64,000 bases of DNA from Vibrio rumoiensis 1S-45 (GCF_000286955.2 NZ_AJYK02000003.1:62001-126000); one strand, 5' to 3'. Shown: positions 40,125 through 50,969, numbered from the stretch's first letter. A program made the numbers and translations. Notes: a model not told the origin generated them from the letters alone.

Positions 40125-42254
40125 TTAATTACGAGAACGACGTACTTTTAGAGTATGAGGCATGACTCGAATGCGCTTCATAATACTTGCCAAATGCACA
40201 CGATCTTTCGTAGTGAGCAATAGGGAGATGGTATATAAACGGCCATCTCGCTCTTCAGTGGCAATACCATGAATATTCGATCCAGTTGATGCGACTACGT
40301 TGGTTAAATCAGCCAGAGCACCTTGACGGTTTTGCATATCCACTTTCAATTCGGTAATGAATTCTTGGTCAAAATCTTTTGACCATTCTACCGCCATATA
40401 GCGTTCAGGTTCTTTTTGGTAACCACGAATATTTGGACAGGTTTCACGGTGAACCACTAAGCCACGGCCGGGTGAAACGTGAGCAATAATGTGATCACCC
40501 GGAATTGGGTGACAACATTTCGCGTAAGTCAGCAATATACCTTCTGCGCCACGAATCGGTAGTTTCTTCTTAGAAGAGGAAGAGTGATCATCTGGCGAAT
40601 CCATTTCAGTTAACTCATCAGCGTCACCAAGTAATCGACGAGCGATCACAATACTCATTAACTCGCCTAATCCAATGGCGGCCAACAGTTCATCTATCGA
40701 TTTCAGTTTAAGATCAGAAAGCACATGTTGAATATTTTCTTGGCTAATATCACTAATCGATTGTTCACCAAGAGCGTGGTTCAGCAAGCGTCGGCCTAGG
40801 GCAACAGATTCTTCACGGCGCATTGTTTTCAGTACTTGGCGGATCTTAGTACGAGCGCGCGAAGTGACCACATAGTTGAGCCATGCTGCGTTTGGACGAG
40901 CACCCGGCGCACTGATAATTTCAATGGTTTGGCCATTTTTCAGTGACTTGCTTAATGGGTATGGATTGCGATCAACGCGCGAACCGACACAGGTATTGCC
41001 TACGTCGGTATGCACCGCATAAGCAAAATCAACCGCGGTTGCGCCAGCTGGCAATTCAATAATGCGGCCTTTCGGAGTGAAGACGAAAATCTCATCAGGG
41101 AAGAGATCCGATTTAACGTTTTCAATAAACTCAAATGAGTTACCCGCACTTTGCTGCAATTCAAGTAGGCTTTGCATCCAGCGTTGCGCTTTAATTTGTG
41201 CCGTTGTGCCAGAGCTTTCACCGTGGGCTTTATAAGACCAGTGAGCCGCGACACCTTTGTCTGCCATTTGATCCATATCTTCAGTACGGATCTGCACTTC
41301 AACGGGGACGCCATGAGGGCCGACCATTGACGTATGTAATGATTGATAACCGTTCGCTTTCGGTACCGCAATATAATCTTTCATGCGGCTAGGGCGAGGT
41401 TTATACAAGTTGTGTACTTGACCAAGCACTCGGTAACAAGTGTCTGGTGTATCTACGATTACGCGAAAAGCATAGATATCCATAATGGTATGGAAACGTT
41501 GCTCTTTAGAGCGCATCTTGTTGTAGATGGAATAAAGATTTTTCTCGCGACCTAATACTCGAACTTTCAGACCTACATCGAGCAGTCGGCCTTCAATTTC
41601 ACTGTGAATTCGCTGAATCATTTCTTTACGGTTACCACGAGCCGCTTTCACGACTTCTTTGAGAACACGATAACGATTCGGGTACAGGGCTTCAAAACCA
41701 AGCTCTTCGAGTTCAGTTTTAATGTTGTGTATACCTAAGCGGTGAGCAAGAGGGGAGAAAATCTCAAGCGTCTCACGTGCGATACGGCGACGCTTGTCTG
41801 GGCGTAATGCGCCAAGAGTGCGCATGTTGTGAGTACGGTCGGCAAGCTTAATTAATATCACGCGAATGTCTTGCACCATGGCTAAGATCATTTTGCGGAA
41901 GTTTTCAGCTTGAGCTTCTTTACGATCGCGGAATTTGAGTTTATCAAGTTTAGACACGCCATCGACCAATTCAGCAACGGTTTCGCCAAATTGATTCGCT
42001 AGGTCTTCTTTGGTGACCTCGGTATCTTCAATTACATCATGCAATAACGCGGCCATTAAGGTTTCGTTATCTAAATGCATTTCCGCCAGAATACGGGCAA
42101 CCGCAACGGGGTGAATGATATAAGGTTCGCCACTTGATCGGCTTTGTCCTTCGTGGGCATCTCTTGCAACCACAAAGGCTTCACTCAGAGTCTCAAGTTG
42201 AGACTCTGGTAAATATTCTTGGGCTACAGCCTTTAAACTCTCAAATAAGTACAA
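40125..42254 (-). CDS. spoT: Bifunctional (p)ppGpp synthetase/hydrolase SpoT
   Basis: Controls the alarmone (p)ppGpp. 709 residues (E. coli 702). Domains in order: HD hydrolase (EGQSRSSGEPYIIHP; HDVIED near residue 72), synthetase (REKNLYSIYNKM, DIYAFRVIV, VPKANGYQSLHTS), TGS (VFTPKGRIIELPAGATAVDF, near 390), a zinc-finger/helical region (KCCHPIPGD) and a C-terminal ACT domain. HD residues are intact, which supports SpoT over RelA. The start is TTG 42254 (MYLFESLK), as in E. coli spoT. It follows rpoZ by 23 bp on the minus strand. Confidence 0.96.
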   Translation of the reverse strand: MYLFESLKAVAQEYLPESQLETLSEAFVVARDAHEGQSRSSGEPYIIHPVAVARILAEMHLDNETLMAALLHDVIEDTEVTKEDLANQFGETVAELVDGVSKLDKLKFRDRKEAQAENFRKMILAMVQDIRVILIKLADRTHNMRTLGALRPDKRRRIARETLEIFSPLAHRLGIHNIKTELEELGFEALYPNRYRVLKEVVKAARGNRKEMIQRIHSEIEGRLLDVGLKVRVLGREKNLYSIYNKMRSKEQRFHTIMDIYAFRVIVDTPDTCYRVLGQVHNLYKPRPSRMKDYIAVPKANGYQSLHTSMVGPHGVPVEVQIRTEDMDQMADKGVAAHWSYKAHGESSGTTAQIKAQRWMQSLLELQQSAGNSFEFIENVKSDLFPDEIFVFTPKGRIIELPAGATAVDFAYAVHTDVGNTCVGSRVDRNPYPLSKSLKNGQTIEIISAPGARPNAAWLNYVVTSRARTKIRQVLKTMRREESVALGRRLLNHALGEQSISDISQENIQHVLSDLKLKSIDELLAAIGLGELMSIVIARRLLGDADELTEMDSPDDHSSSSKKKLPIRGAEGILLTYAKCCHPIPGDHIIAHVSPGRGLVVHRETCPNIRGYQKEPERYMAVEWSKDFDQEFITELKVDMQNRQGALADLTNVVASTGSNIHGIATEERDGRLYTISLLLTTKDRVHLASIMKRIRVMPHTLKVRRSRN

Positions 42255-42277
42255 TGTTATCCGCCCAGAATCAAAAA

Positions 42278-42550
42278 TTAACGGTGGTGAACGATGCTGC
42301 TTACTGCCGCTAGTTCTGCCGCATCTTGTTCTTGTTGTTCTTGGCGCTCACGTGCGTCCAATACTTCTTTAGTGATTAAACCTTCTTCGATTTCGCGTAG
42401 AGCGATAACCGTTGGCTTATCATTTTCTTCAGGAACCAATGCATCTTTGTTGCCAGTTTGCATTTGACGAGCGCGGCGAGCCGCAATTAGGACTAGGTCG
42501 AAACGGTTACCGACTTTTTCAACAGCGTCTTGGACAGTTACGCGTGCCAT
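42278..42550 (-). CDS. rpoZ: RNA polymerase omega subunit RpoZ
   Basis: Small subunit that helps assemble RNA polymerase and contributes to the ppGpp site. 90 residues with the conserved [20 protein letters not shown] and [10 protein letters not shown] motifs. Start preceded by GGAG. Part of gmk-rpoZ-spoT. Confidence 0.97.
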   Translation of the reverse strand: MARVTVQDAVEKVGNRFDLVLIAARRARQMQTGNKDALVPEENDKPTVIALREIEEGLITKEVLDARERQEQQEQDAAELAAVSSIVHHR

Positions 42551-42654
42551 GATGACTCCAATTAGTGAATTTTATTTAGAATGACGGGAAATTATACAGC
42601 CTTAACGCTAGAGATTCTAGCAATAAGACACTTGCCCGATTATTTGTGTAAAAA

Positions 42655-43301
<647 letters not shown>

Positions 43302-43517
43302 CTATTCACTTTTGTTGGGTATCATCATTAGCATTTTAGTGGATTGCGAACATTTGCAATATGCACTAAAACCATAAGGATAAAAAAAGGGGAGCGAAGA
43401 GTAGCATAAGCCGATCCTGATTTGAATCCTGTGAGTGTTATTTCAGCGTTAGTGAAACTCGCATCTTGAGGTGACTTGGGTATACTAATGTCGTGTATCG
43501 CTAAGTTAGATGACCGT

Positions 43518-44384
43518 ATGTCTGAACCGTCCAATAACGCTATTTTTCCCTCTTCACTGCACGATGTCATTGTGACGTCTCCTGTCATGCGGTTTCGTCA
43601 TAACGATGAATTACCAGAAAGTGCGGATCCACAACAAGAAAACTTTGCTACCGAAACCGCGGTTGCTTTGATGTATAACGGTATTTCACATACGGTATTA
43701 ATGTGTACAGCTAAGCACTTAGAAGATTTAGCCATTGGTTTTTCTTTATCGGAAGGCATTATTGATCATGCTCGTGATATTCATGACATTACATTGGTCA
43801 ACTCCGCTAAGGGCATGGAATTACATATCACGCTTTCAAATCGATGCATTGAGCGCTTAAAGCAAGTGCGTCGAAGTATGGCTGGGCGAACAGGCTGCGG
43901 TATTTGTGGCTCTGAAAGTTTAGATCATGTTGTGCGCACTTTACCGTCTCTTGCTCATACCACTATTCTTCCTTGGCAAAAAATAGATGGCATTTTACAA
44001 CAGCTGAATCAGCGACAATTGTTGAACCAAATCACCGGGGCGACTCACGCTGCGGCGTACGTTTCGTCACATGGTGAGGTGCTGGCAGTACGTGAAGATA
44101 TTGGCCGTCATATTGCTTTGGATAAACTGGTTGGGCACATAGTGAGAAATAAGCTCAGTGGTGGCGCGATTTTAGTGACCAGTCGAGCCAGTTTTGAAAT
44201 GGTGCAAAAAACGGTGAGTGCAGGAATTGAAGTGCTACTGGCGATTTCAGCGGCGACCAGTATGGCTGTCGAATTGGCGCAACAATCGAATTTAACCTTG
44301 GTGGGTTTTTGCCGCCCCGGGCGCGCTGATGCGTATACTTACCCTGAGCGATTGATTGTGAAGCCTGAGTCGTCAGTAATATGA
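43518..44384 (+). CDS. fdhD: Formate dehydrogenase sulfurtransferase FdhD
   Basis: Moves sulfur from IscS onto the Mo-bis-MGD cofactor, needed for formate-dehydrogenase activity. About 288 residues. The catalytic cysteine motif GCGICG is in GRTGCGICGSESL, with GFSLSEGIID and THAAAYVSS upstream and down, and GREDIGRHIALDK-type cofactor residues (VREDIGRHIALDKLVG). The start is uncertain: ATG 43518 is chosen by alignment; ATG 43488 or TTG 43476 (after GAGGTGAC) would lengthen the N-terminus. It converges on a molybdoprotein gene that could be its client. Confidence 0.9.
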   Translation: MSEPSNNAIFPSSLHDVIVTSPVMRFRHNDELPESADPQQENFATETAVALMYNGISHTVLMCTAKHLEDLAIGFSLSEGIIDHARDIHDITLVNSAKGMELHITLSNRCIERLKQVRRSMAGRTGCGICGSESLDHVVRTLPSLAHTTILPWQKIDGILQQLNQRQLLNQITGATHAAAYVSSHGEVLAVREDIGRHIALDKLVGHIVRNKLSGGAILVTSRASFEMVQKTVSAGIEVLLAISAATSMAVELAQQSNLTLVGFCRPGRADAYTYPERLIVKPESSVI

Positions 44385-44426
44385 ATCAGTAACTAAGAGT
44401 AATAAAGCCTAGTCGTGGAAAGTAAA

Positions 44427-44458
44427 AAGGCAGAACGCTGTACGCTCTGCCTTGATTT
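44427..44458. terminator. Bidirectional terminator between fdhD and the YdeP-like gene
   Basis: 8-bp perfect stem AAGGCAGA / TCTGCCTT (44427-44434, 44446-44453) with A-rich left and T-containing right flanks, between converging genes. Confidence 0.75.
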
Positions 44459-44499
44459 ATTGGCTGTTATTAACGCAATACTGACCGATGTATGAATCG

Positions 44500-46829
44500 C
44501 TAATAAGAGACGACATCAATATTTTCGGTGGTTTTTGCGCTGCGCTTTATCGTCACCACAATTGCCTTGGATACTGGCGTATGGCTTAGATCTCCACTGT
44601 CATGCAAAGCGACCAAAGGATTTGCTTCAGGGAAGTAGGCTGCAATATTGCCTTCTGGAATGTCGTATTCCACCAACTTAAAACCGTAAATTTCACGCTC
44701 ATGCTGGTCGGCATACAAAGAACGAATATCGACACGATCACCGGCTTGCATGCCAGACTCTTCAATGTCTTTCTTATTCATAAATAGCACTTTACGTTCA
44801 CCGAATACGCCGCGATAACGATCATCAAAACCATACACTGTGGTGTTGTATTGATCATGAGAGCGCATGGTTTGCAGCACAAATACGGCTTGGTCGCTCA
44901 TTTTACGCAATGTTGCCGGTTGTAAGTGTTCAGGTAATGAATGAGCGTTAAATTCCGCCTTGCCACTTTGAGTTTGCCAATTATTATCACGCGCTGAGTT
45001 GCCCAAGTAGAAGCCGCCCGGTTGCTTGATCTTCTCATTGACGCCACTAAACCCTGGGATCACTTTTTCGATTAATGATCGAATGCGATCGTAATCTTCA
45101 ATCAGGGATAACCAATCAACTGGTGAGGATCCTAAGGTTGCTTGAGCCATGCCTGCTACGATCGCCGGTTCAGATCGCATCTCGCCTTGATCGTTATTGT
45201 GCTTGTCATTTTCAACCGCGCCATAAGAGGCGTGTACCATGCTAAATGAATCTTCAACTGTCACGCATTGTTGCCCGCCTTTTTGTAAGTCGACATCAGT
45301 GCGACCAAGACAGGGCAGAATCAAGGAATCTTTACCCGGCGATAAATGAGTGCGGTTTAATTTCGTAGCAATACTGACCGTTAAATTGCAGCTTTCTAAA
45401 GCTTGTTGGGTGAGTCTGGTATCGGGGGTTGCGGAGACAAAGTTACCACCTAAACCAATGAAGACTTTGCTTTCTCCGGCCAGCATGGATTTTATCGATT
45501 CCACCACATTATGGCCGGGCTCGGTTGGGGCTTTAAATCCAACGGCTTCTTCTAATTTGGCAATAAAAGCGGCAGATGGTTTTTCGTTAATCCCCACGGT
45601 GCGATCGCCTTGCACATTACTGTGACCACGCACCGGACACACGCCAGCGCCTTCTTTACCAATCTGACCGAACAATAATTGCAGGTTCACCATTTCTTGA
45701 ATGGTTTTAACTGAATGTTTGTGCTGAGTAATGCCCATCGCCCAAGTAATAATGACGCGTTCAGCTTGGCGATAAGTGTCGGCTGCGGTTTCTAATTGTT
45801 GTTGAGAAAGCCCTGATTGCTCGACAATTTCGGCCCAGCTGGTGGCATCGACTTGTTCTAAATAAGCTTGCATGCCGTTAGTGTGTTTTTCGATGTAATC
45901 ATGGTCGAAAATAGAGTCTTGACCTTGAGCCAACTGCTGCTTGTCGACTGCGTATAGCGCTTTAACCATGCCGCGGATGGCCGCCATATCACCACCTAAT
46001 TTAGGAGTGAAGTAATGGCCGCTGATTGGCGTTGAGCCATTGGTGATCATCTCAACTTTATTTTGTGGATTGGTGAAACGTTCTAGACCACGTTCTTTTA
46101 GATTATTAAAAGAGACAATCGAAGCACCACGACGCGAGGCCTTGTACAAGGTATCCATCATTCGTGGGTGATTAGTAGCTGGGTTTTGCCCAAATAAGAA
46201 GATGGCATCAGCCTTGGCAAAATCGTCCATTCGCGTGGTGCCTTTACCAATACCAATAGATTGCGCTAAAGCGACACTGGTTGCTTCATGGCACATATTC
46301 GAGCAATCGGGAAAGTTGTTGGTGCCGACTGAGCGCGCAAATAACTGATACAAAAATGCCGCTTCATTACTGGCTCGACCTGATGTGTAAAATTCGGCTT
46401 GATTGGGGGAATCTAATTGCTTTAAGTGCTTGGCGATCAAAGCGAACGCGTCATCCCACTCAATGGCTTCATAGTGATCAGTGTGTGCGTTATAGCGAAC
46501 CGGCTGATTAAGGCGACCTTGATACTCAAGATAATAATCACTTTGTTGGCGAAGCCATTTTACAGGGTGTTCAGCGAAAAATTTGCCATCGACTCGGCGG
46601 CTGGTGCCTTCCCAATTAACCGCTTTTGCTCCGTTTTCACAGAAATGGAAAAACCCTTTTTCACCGTCTTCACCCCATGCACAACCCGGGCAATCAAAGC
46701 CTTTATCTTGGTTGGTGCGCAGTAAATTACGAATGTTTTTAGCGACGTTTTCACTTTTTAATAAATGTTTACTGGTACTGAGTAAGGCCCCCAACCACCT
46801 GCGGCGTGAGTATATTTTTTGATAGCCAT
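44500..46829 (-). CDS. FdhF/YdeP-family molybdopterin oxidoreductase, apparent N-terminal frameshift
   Basis: Related to formate dehydrogenase H and YdeP. About 776 residues if the frameshift is corrected. Cofactor and family blocks include GFDCPGCAW, FYTSGRASNEAAFLYQLFAR, NNFPDCSNMCHEATSV, GQNPATNHPRM, GHSNVQGDRTVG and MRSHDQYNTTVYGFDDRYRG. An ATG at 46829 has a good AGAGGA ribosome site and encodes KKYTHAAGGWG, matching YdeP N-termini. A run of five G (46788-46792, read on minus) then shifts the frame by one base, and the rest of the protein continues in another frame; six G would restore GGWGALLS. The intact downstream frame can only start at TTG 46794 or later. This is either a sequence error in a homopolymer, a recent loss, or a recoding site. 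Substrate unknown. Confidence 0.85.
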
Positions 46830-47050
46830 GAAAGCATCCTCTGTGGAGGTAAAAGTAAACGAGTTCGATGATAAGAAAGGGAACTCTGAAAGTGTAATTG
46901 GCTTTTATGCTTTAAAAGATACACCCTAAACTGTGTTTGATTCAAGGCAACAAATGAGAACGGTCGGGATTTTTGAGGGAAGATAAAACAAGCGGAATGC
47001 AAATAACTGATAAAACTATAAATAAAGAAAAATTTGAAAACAGAGAAATC

Positions 47051-47094
47051 AGCACGTTTTATTTAATTATTCATTTAATTAGAAAAAACGTGCT
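47051..47094. other. Hairpin downstream of metT
   Basis: AGCACGTTTT (47051-47060) and AAAACGTGCT (47085-47094) are perfect 10-bp arms with an AT-rich 24-nt loop that can pair further. It lies about 25 bp past the metT stop on the minus strand. No long U tract, so it is a possible but not certain terminator. The rest of 46830-47119 shows no gene. Confidence 0.5.
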
Positions 47095-47119
47095 AATAGA
47101 GAACAGATTAGCGAATGGA

Positions 47120-48469
47120 TTATTGGTGAAGCGACGCTTTACGGTTACCGACCAACACGGCGATCACCGCGCAAACTGCAAGAATAAAACAATAGTAAGA
47201 ATTGGCGACAATGGCTAAAGGGGACAAGCCAAACACAGAACCAAGTAATAACACTTGAGCGCCATACGGCAAGATGCCTTGAGTCACACACGAGAAAATA
47301 TCTAAAATACTCGCCGAACGTCGAGGGCTCACACCATTTTCTTGTGACAGTTCACGCGCGACACTGCCTGAAACGATAATCGCAACGGTATTATTGGCGG
47401 TACAAAAGTTGGTGAGAGTCACCAATGCGGCAACCCCCAATTCACTGGCTCGGGAATTAGCGCGAGGTGAGTGTTTACTCCCAAAGCGATGAATGATTTT
47501 ACTCACTTGTTGCGTTAAGAAGGTTAAGCCGCCTTGTTGGCGCATCAATTCACTTAAGCCACCAATCAGCATCGAGAGTAAAAAGATTTCCTGCATGTTG
47601 CCAAAACCGGCATAAATATCTTTGCTCAAGTGAGTGAGGGAGTAATCCGGCAATGAATACATGCCAACCATACCGGCTAAAATAATCCCGAATGACAACA
47701 CCACAAATACATTCAAACCGGAGACGGCCAAAATTAAGATGGTGATATAAGGCAATACCTTTAACCACTCTATTGAGCCGGTTTCTGGGGTTTGAGTTGC
47801 GGCACTACTGAACGAAAAAATAACCATAGCAATCAAAGCGGCAGGTAAGGCAATTTTAATGTTTTCGCGAAACTTATCTTTCATCTCACAGCCTTGTGAT
47901 CGCGTGGCGGCAATGGTGGTGTCGGAAATGATCGATAAGTTATCGCCAAACATTGCGCCACTTAAAACGACGCCTGCGGTTAAGGGCAGGCTCATTCCAG
48001 CTGAGTGAGCAATGCCCATCGCAACTGGTGCTACCGCGGCTATTGTGCCCATTGAGGTGCCCATTGCGGTGGCAATGAATGCCGAAATTAAGAAAATACC
48101 CGGCAAAATCATGCTGGTTGGAATTAACGACAAGCCAAGATTAACCGTGGCATCAACGCCACCCGAGGCTTTGGCTACCGCAGCAAAGGCGCCGGCTAAT
48201 AAATAAATCATGCACATGGCGATAATATCGGGATGCCCCACGCCACGTAAAAACTGTTCAATCGCTTTGTTGAGTTTTTCTTTGCTTAAAATGATCGCCA
48301 CAATGATCGCGGGTAACGTCGCAATGGGGGCTGGTAATTGGTAGAAAGCGAAATCGACGCCTTGGTAGGTTAAGTAGGCACCAACGCCAATGAACAAAGC
48401 CAGAAAAACACCAAGCGGCAATAAAGCCAATGCCGAAGCGTGTTGAGAAGAGTGAGAAGGTTCTGACAT
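47120..48469 (-). CDS. NhaC-family antiporter, probable methionine transporter MetT
   Basis: 449-residue inner-membrane protein with about 10-12 hydrophobic segments and NhaC/ion-transporter features such as AFIATAMGTSMGTIAAVAPVAMG, GAMFGDNLSIISDTTIAAT and NFCTANNTVAIIVSG. A perfect MetJ box (48535-48542) lies 66 bp upstream of its start. NhaC-type proteins under MetJ or SAM-riboswitch control have been predicted to be methionine transporters (MetT) in gammaproteobacteria, so I infer methionine uptake coupled to sodium. Without the operator it would be called a generic Na+/H+ antiporter. Start ATG 48469 has a weak GGTGC ribosome site. Confidence 0.85.
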   Translation of the reverse strand: MSEPSHSSQHASALALLPLGVFLALFIGVGAYLTYQGVDFAFYQLPAPIATLPAIIVAIILSKEKLNKAIEQFLRGVGHPDIIAMCMIYLLAGAFAAVAKASGGVDATVNLGLSLIPTSMILPGIFLISAFIATAMGTSMGTIAAVAPVAMGIAHSAGMSLPLTAGVVLSGAMFGDNLSIISDTTIAATRSQGCEMKDKFRENIKIALPAALIAMVIFSFSSAATQTPETGSIEWLKVLPYITILILAVSGLNVFVVLSFGIILAGMVGMYSLPDYSLTHLSKDIYAGFGNMQEIFLLSMLIGGLSELMRQQGGLTFLTQQVSKIIHRFGSKHSPRANSRASELGVAALVTLTNFCTANNTVAIIVSGSVARELSQENGVSPRRSASILDIFSCVTQGILPYGAQVLLLGSVFGLSPLAIVANSYYCFILAVCAVIAVLVGNRKASLHQ

Positions 48470-48534
48470 GTTGCACCATATAAAAAATCAACAGGGCGCG
48501 CAGAGTAAAGGGCAAAGCGATAAATGTCAAATTT

Positions 48535-48558
48535 AGACGTCTAAATGTCTGGATGCTT
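48535..48558. promoter_or_regulatory. MetJ operator upstream of metT
   Basis: Perfect met box AGACGTCT at 48535-48542, followed in register by AAATGTCT (48543) and GGATGCTT (48551). It is the same palindromic core as in front of metF. Confidence 0.8.
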
Positions 48559-48600
48559 ATTTGCGTATTGGGTGCTGATTTGGGGGAGCATGATTTAGAC

Positions 48601-48631
48601 AAAAAAAGACCACGGCATCGCGCAGTGGTCT
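48601..48631 (-). terminator. Rho-independent terminator after the lyase gene
   Basis: On the minus strand a 10-bp stem AGACCACTGC / GCCGTGGTCT (arms 48631-48622 and 48616-48607; one G-T pair) is followed by seven T. It sits about 25 nt past the lyase stop. Confidence 0.88.
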
Positions 48632-48656
48632 CAATGCTCAAATGAAAGCGATTGGT

Positions 48657-50735
48657 TTACAGTGAAATCGTAACGACTTCGCCATCCACCGTTAGCTCTA
48701 ACGTGTTACCTTTAATTTGATGTGCAACCGTCACTTGCTCGCCATTGTTCTTATTGGGAACCAGCAAGGTTAGGATGTTGTGCTCTTTTGCTGACTTGAA
48801 TTCAACTTCAACATGGCGATGCACTTCTAAATCGGCAAACTCAGCCGGATCAACTTCACCAAAGCCTTCAACATTCTTAACGGAAAGAATATTGTCTGCA
48901 CTGTCATTAATGAATGACACATCAAGGTGCGCCTTTTCACCTAAAATCGTAAAGCCTTTATCGGCTACTTCAGTGGTGAAGGTGGTGTGCATTAACCAAG
49001 TGAGATCTTGCTCTGTGCTCAAGCTTGCTTTGTCTTGCATCACAAACACTTTGCCTCTCACAAACCAAATTTTACGTTTGTAAGACTCCAGCTCTGGCAC
49101 AAAGTATTGATACGACGCAGTGGCATCACCTTCAACAAATTTCACATCAGACTCGGTATCGTAATCGGTGATGTTTCCACCGGCTTCAATACAGTAACGA
49201 TCTTGGTGCGCTTCAAAGCCGGTATTCTTGTTTTCACCATACTGACCTTTGCCACCAAATAATGGCAGGTTTTTAGAGAAAGTATGACGACGCCATTTGG
49301 TGTGCATATCAACACCAAAGCCACCGTAGTAACCGGTAACCGAAGCCAGCGTTTCACCAAAGGCATGCAGGGTGAAAGCATTTTGATCGGCATGTGAATG
49401 ACTGATCGAGCCAAATGGGCTGCATTTGAACACCATATGAATATGCTCATCACGTTCCGTCATTTTATTATGGAACGCGGCCCAACCAGTAATAGGGAAG
49501 ACTTTCAGCAAAGGATCATTTGATGGTGCTTGCTCTTGTGGCGCATCCCAAAGAATATTGAAGCGTAAATCGTCATAACCAAAATCCCACCAACCGTAGT
49601 TATAGAATTTAGTATGCGCTTCTGTATCACGATCTTTTAATTGATTGTAGTACCAAACATATTCTGGCTTTTGGTTCACACCAGCATAATGCTTAATGTT
49701 GTAAGCCAATTTTAAACCCGGGAAATCACCGATAGATGACTGATCACAGAAGCTTGCGCGCTTAGAGTGAACCGGCATGCAATAAAGCGGGAAGTCGCCG
49801 GTATTCTCGTAAAACGTTTTGTTAAACAGATTAATGCCGGTGTAGCTCTTCATTAAATCAAACGCTTCACCTAGGAATGCCGTTTGAGTGTTCCAGTAAT
49901 CTGGGCCTTCTGCCCAGCCACCATCTTCACCGCCCCATGGTGGGTAGTGAACCGCGTAGTACTCTAGAGCGTAGGCAATGTACTCACCTGCTTTAGGGTG
50001 ATCATGGTAGAGCGCGATACAAGTTGGGATGATCGCCGAAGAAATAGAACGAACCCCGTGGCTGTTTAGTGGGTTGTTCAGTAGATCAACGGTGACTTTA
50101 AGGTGGTGCATGATCTCATCGAGACGTACCACTAAAGCATCTTGAACCGTTTGGCGTTCTTCATCGGTGAAGTAGGCGTGTAGCCAGTCATAACCCCAAG
50201 CCATCGCCGCAATAACACGGAATGCCGCTTCATCGTTATAACCACGAGAGGTGACACCATCTGGATCATAAGTGGCCAGTTTTAATGTCCATGCTTTCGC
50301 TTTGGCAATAAGTTCTTCGTCTTCTTTAACGATACCGGCAATCGAAAGGTTACGAGTGGCGTTCATCGCCATTTGGCAATCCACATACATCTGACGCCAG
50401 TAAGGACGCCATAAAGAAGCTTTACCGACGGTTTCTTCTGGGTAAGCTTGAGGCTCATCGTAAGGTTCGGTATCTAGGAATTTAGCGGTTGAGTTATTAA
50501 AGAAATCATCAAACATACAGAATGATTCATCTTCTTTTACTTTGGCTTTAAAGGCAGCCAGATCTTTACTTTGAATAAGAAGACGTGGGCGGGCTTCGCT
50601 CAAATTATCAAGAAAAGATAAGTCAAAATCTCGTTTTTGTACTTCAATTGGCATGATGTCAACTAAGTTACCTGCCGAGGTATCGTTCTCTAATTTTATT
50701 TTCCTGATCGCATCAAGAGACTTTTGGTTACTCAT
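48657..50735 (-). CDS. Heparinase II/III-like (DUF4962) polysaccharide lyase, probable oligoalginate lyase
   Basis: 692 residues, no signal peptide, so cytoplasmic. The N-terminal half is an alpha/alpha toroid with NSHGVRSISSAIIP (about 228) and GGEDGGWAEGPDYWN; the C-terminal half is beta-rich with the heparinase II/III motif SISHSHADQNAFTLHAFGE (about 448). These are the features of PL15/PL17-type exolytic alginate lyases, which release monosaccharide from short oligomers after import. No other alginate gene is adjacent, so its supply route must lie elsewhere. ATG 50735 has GAGAG 5 nt upstream; the open frame to 50810 is less likely. Substrate is inferred; other uronic-acid polymers are possible. 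Confidence 0.75.
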   Translation of the reverse strand: MSNQKSLDAIRKIKLENDTSAGNLVDIMPIEVQKRDFDLSFLDNLSEARPRLLIQSKDLAAFKAKVKEDESFCMFDDFFNNSTAKFLDTEPYDEPQAYPEETVGKASLWRPYWRQMYVDCQMAMNATRNLSIAGIVKEDEELIAKAKAWTLKLATYDPDGVTSRGYNDEAAFRVIAAMAWGYDWLHAYFTDEERQTVQDALVVRLDEIMHHLKVTVDLLNNPLNSHGVRSISSAIIPTCIALYHDHPKAGEYIAYALEYYAVHYPPWGGEDGGWAEGPDYWNTQTAFLGEAFDLMKSYTGINLFNKTFYENTGDFPLYCMPVHSKRASFCDQSSIGDFPGLKLAYNIKHYAGVNQKPEYVWYYNQLKDRDTEAHTKFYNYGWWDFGYDDLRFNILWDAPQEQAPSNDPLLKVFPITGWAAFHNKMTERDEHIHMVFKCSPFGSISHSHADQNAFTLHAFGETLASVTGYYGGFGVDMHTKWRRHTFSKNLPLFGGKGQYGENKNTGFEAHQDRYCIEAGGNITDYDTESDVKFVEGDATASYQYFVPELESYKRKIWFVRGKVFVMQDKASLSTEQDLTWLMHTTFTTEVADKGFTILGEKAHLDVSFINDSADNILSVKNVEGFGEVDPAEFADLEVHRHVEVEFKSAKEHNILTLLVPNKNNGEQVTVAHQIKGNTLELTVDGEVVTISL

Positions 50736-50828
50736 AATTACTCTCTTACTCAAATATAGATTGATAATACCTAGCTTTATTAGCGAATGAACGGTAACAA
50801 ATGTAGGCACTGGTCATTTTACTAAAAA

Positions 50829-50842
50829 CAATAGTGCTATTG
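50829..50842. promoter_or_regulatory. Palindrome upstream of the lyase gene
   Basis: CAATAG-TG-CTATTG, a perfect 6-bp-arm palindrome 94 bp before the lyase start. This size and symmetry fit a dimeric repressor such as a GntR-family protein, but no regulator is identified. Confidence 0.4.
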
Positions 50843-50969
50843 TAGTACAAATAGAAATGAAGATATAAAAGATAGCTCTCAATTTTGAACAGAAGTTGGT
50901 TTTTGGTGAGGGGGATCTTTGTAAGGAGGAGTGAATGTGTCAGTCTAGTTTTAGAGTTATCGGGCTACA

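Noticed and set aside
48470..48656. SAM riboswitch before the metT-like gene
   Set aside because: The gap contains a MetJ box and the terminator of the lyase gene; there is no room or helix pattern for a SAM riboswitch.
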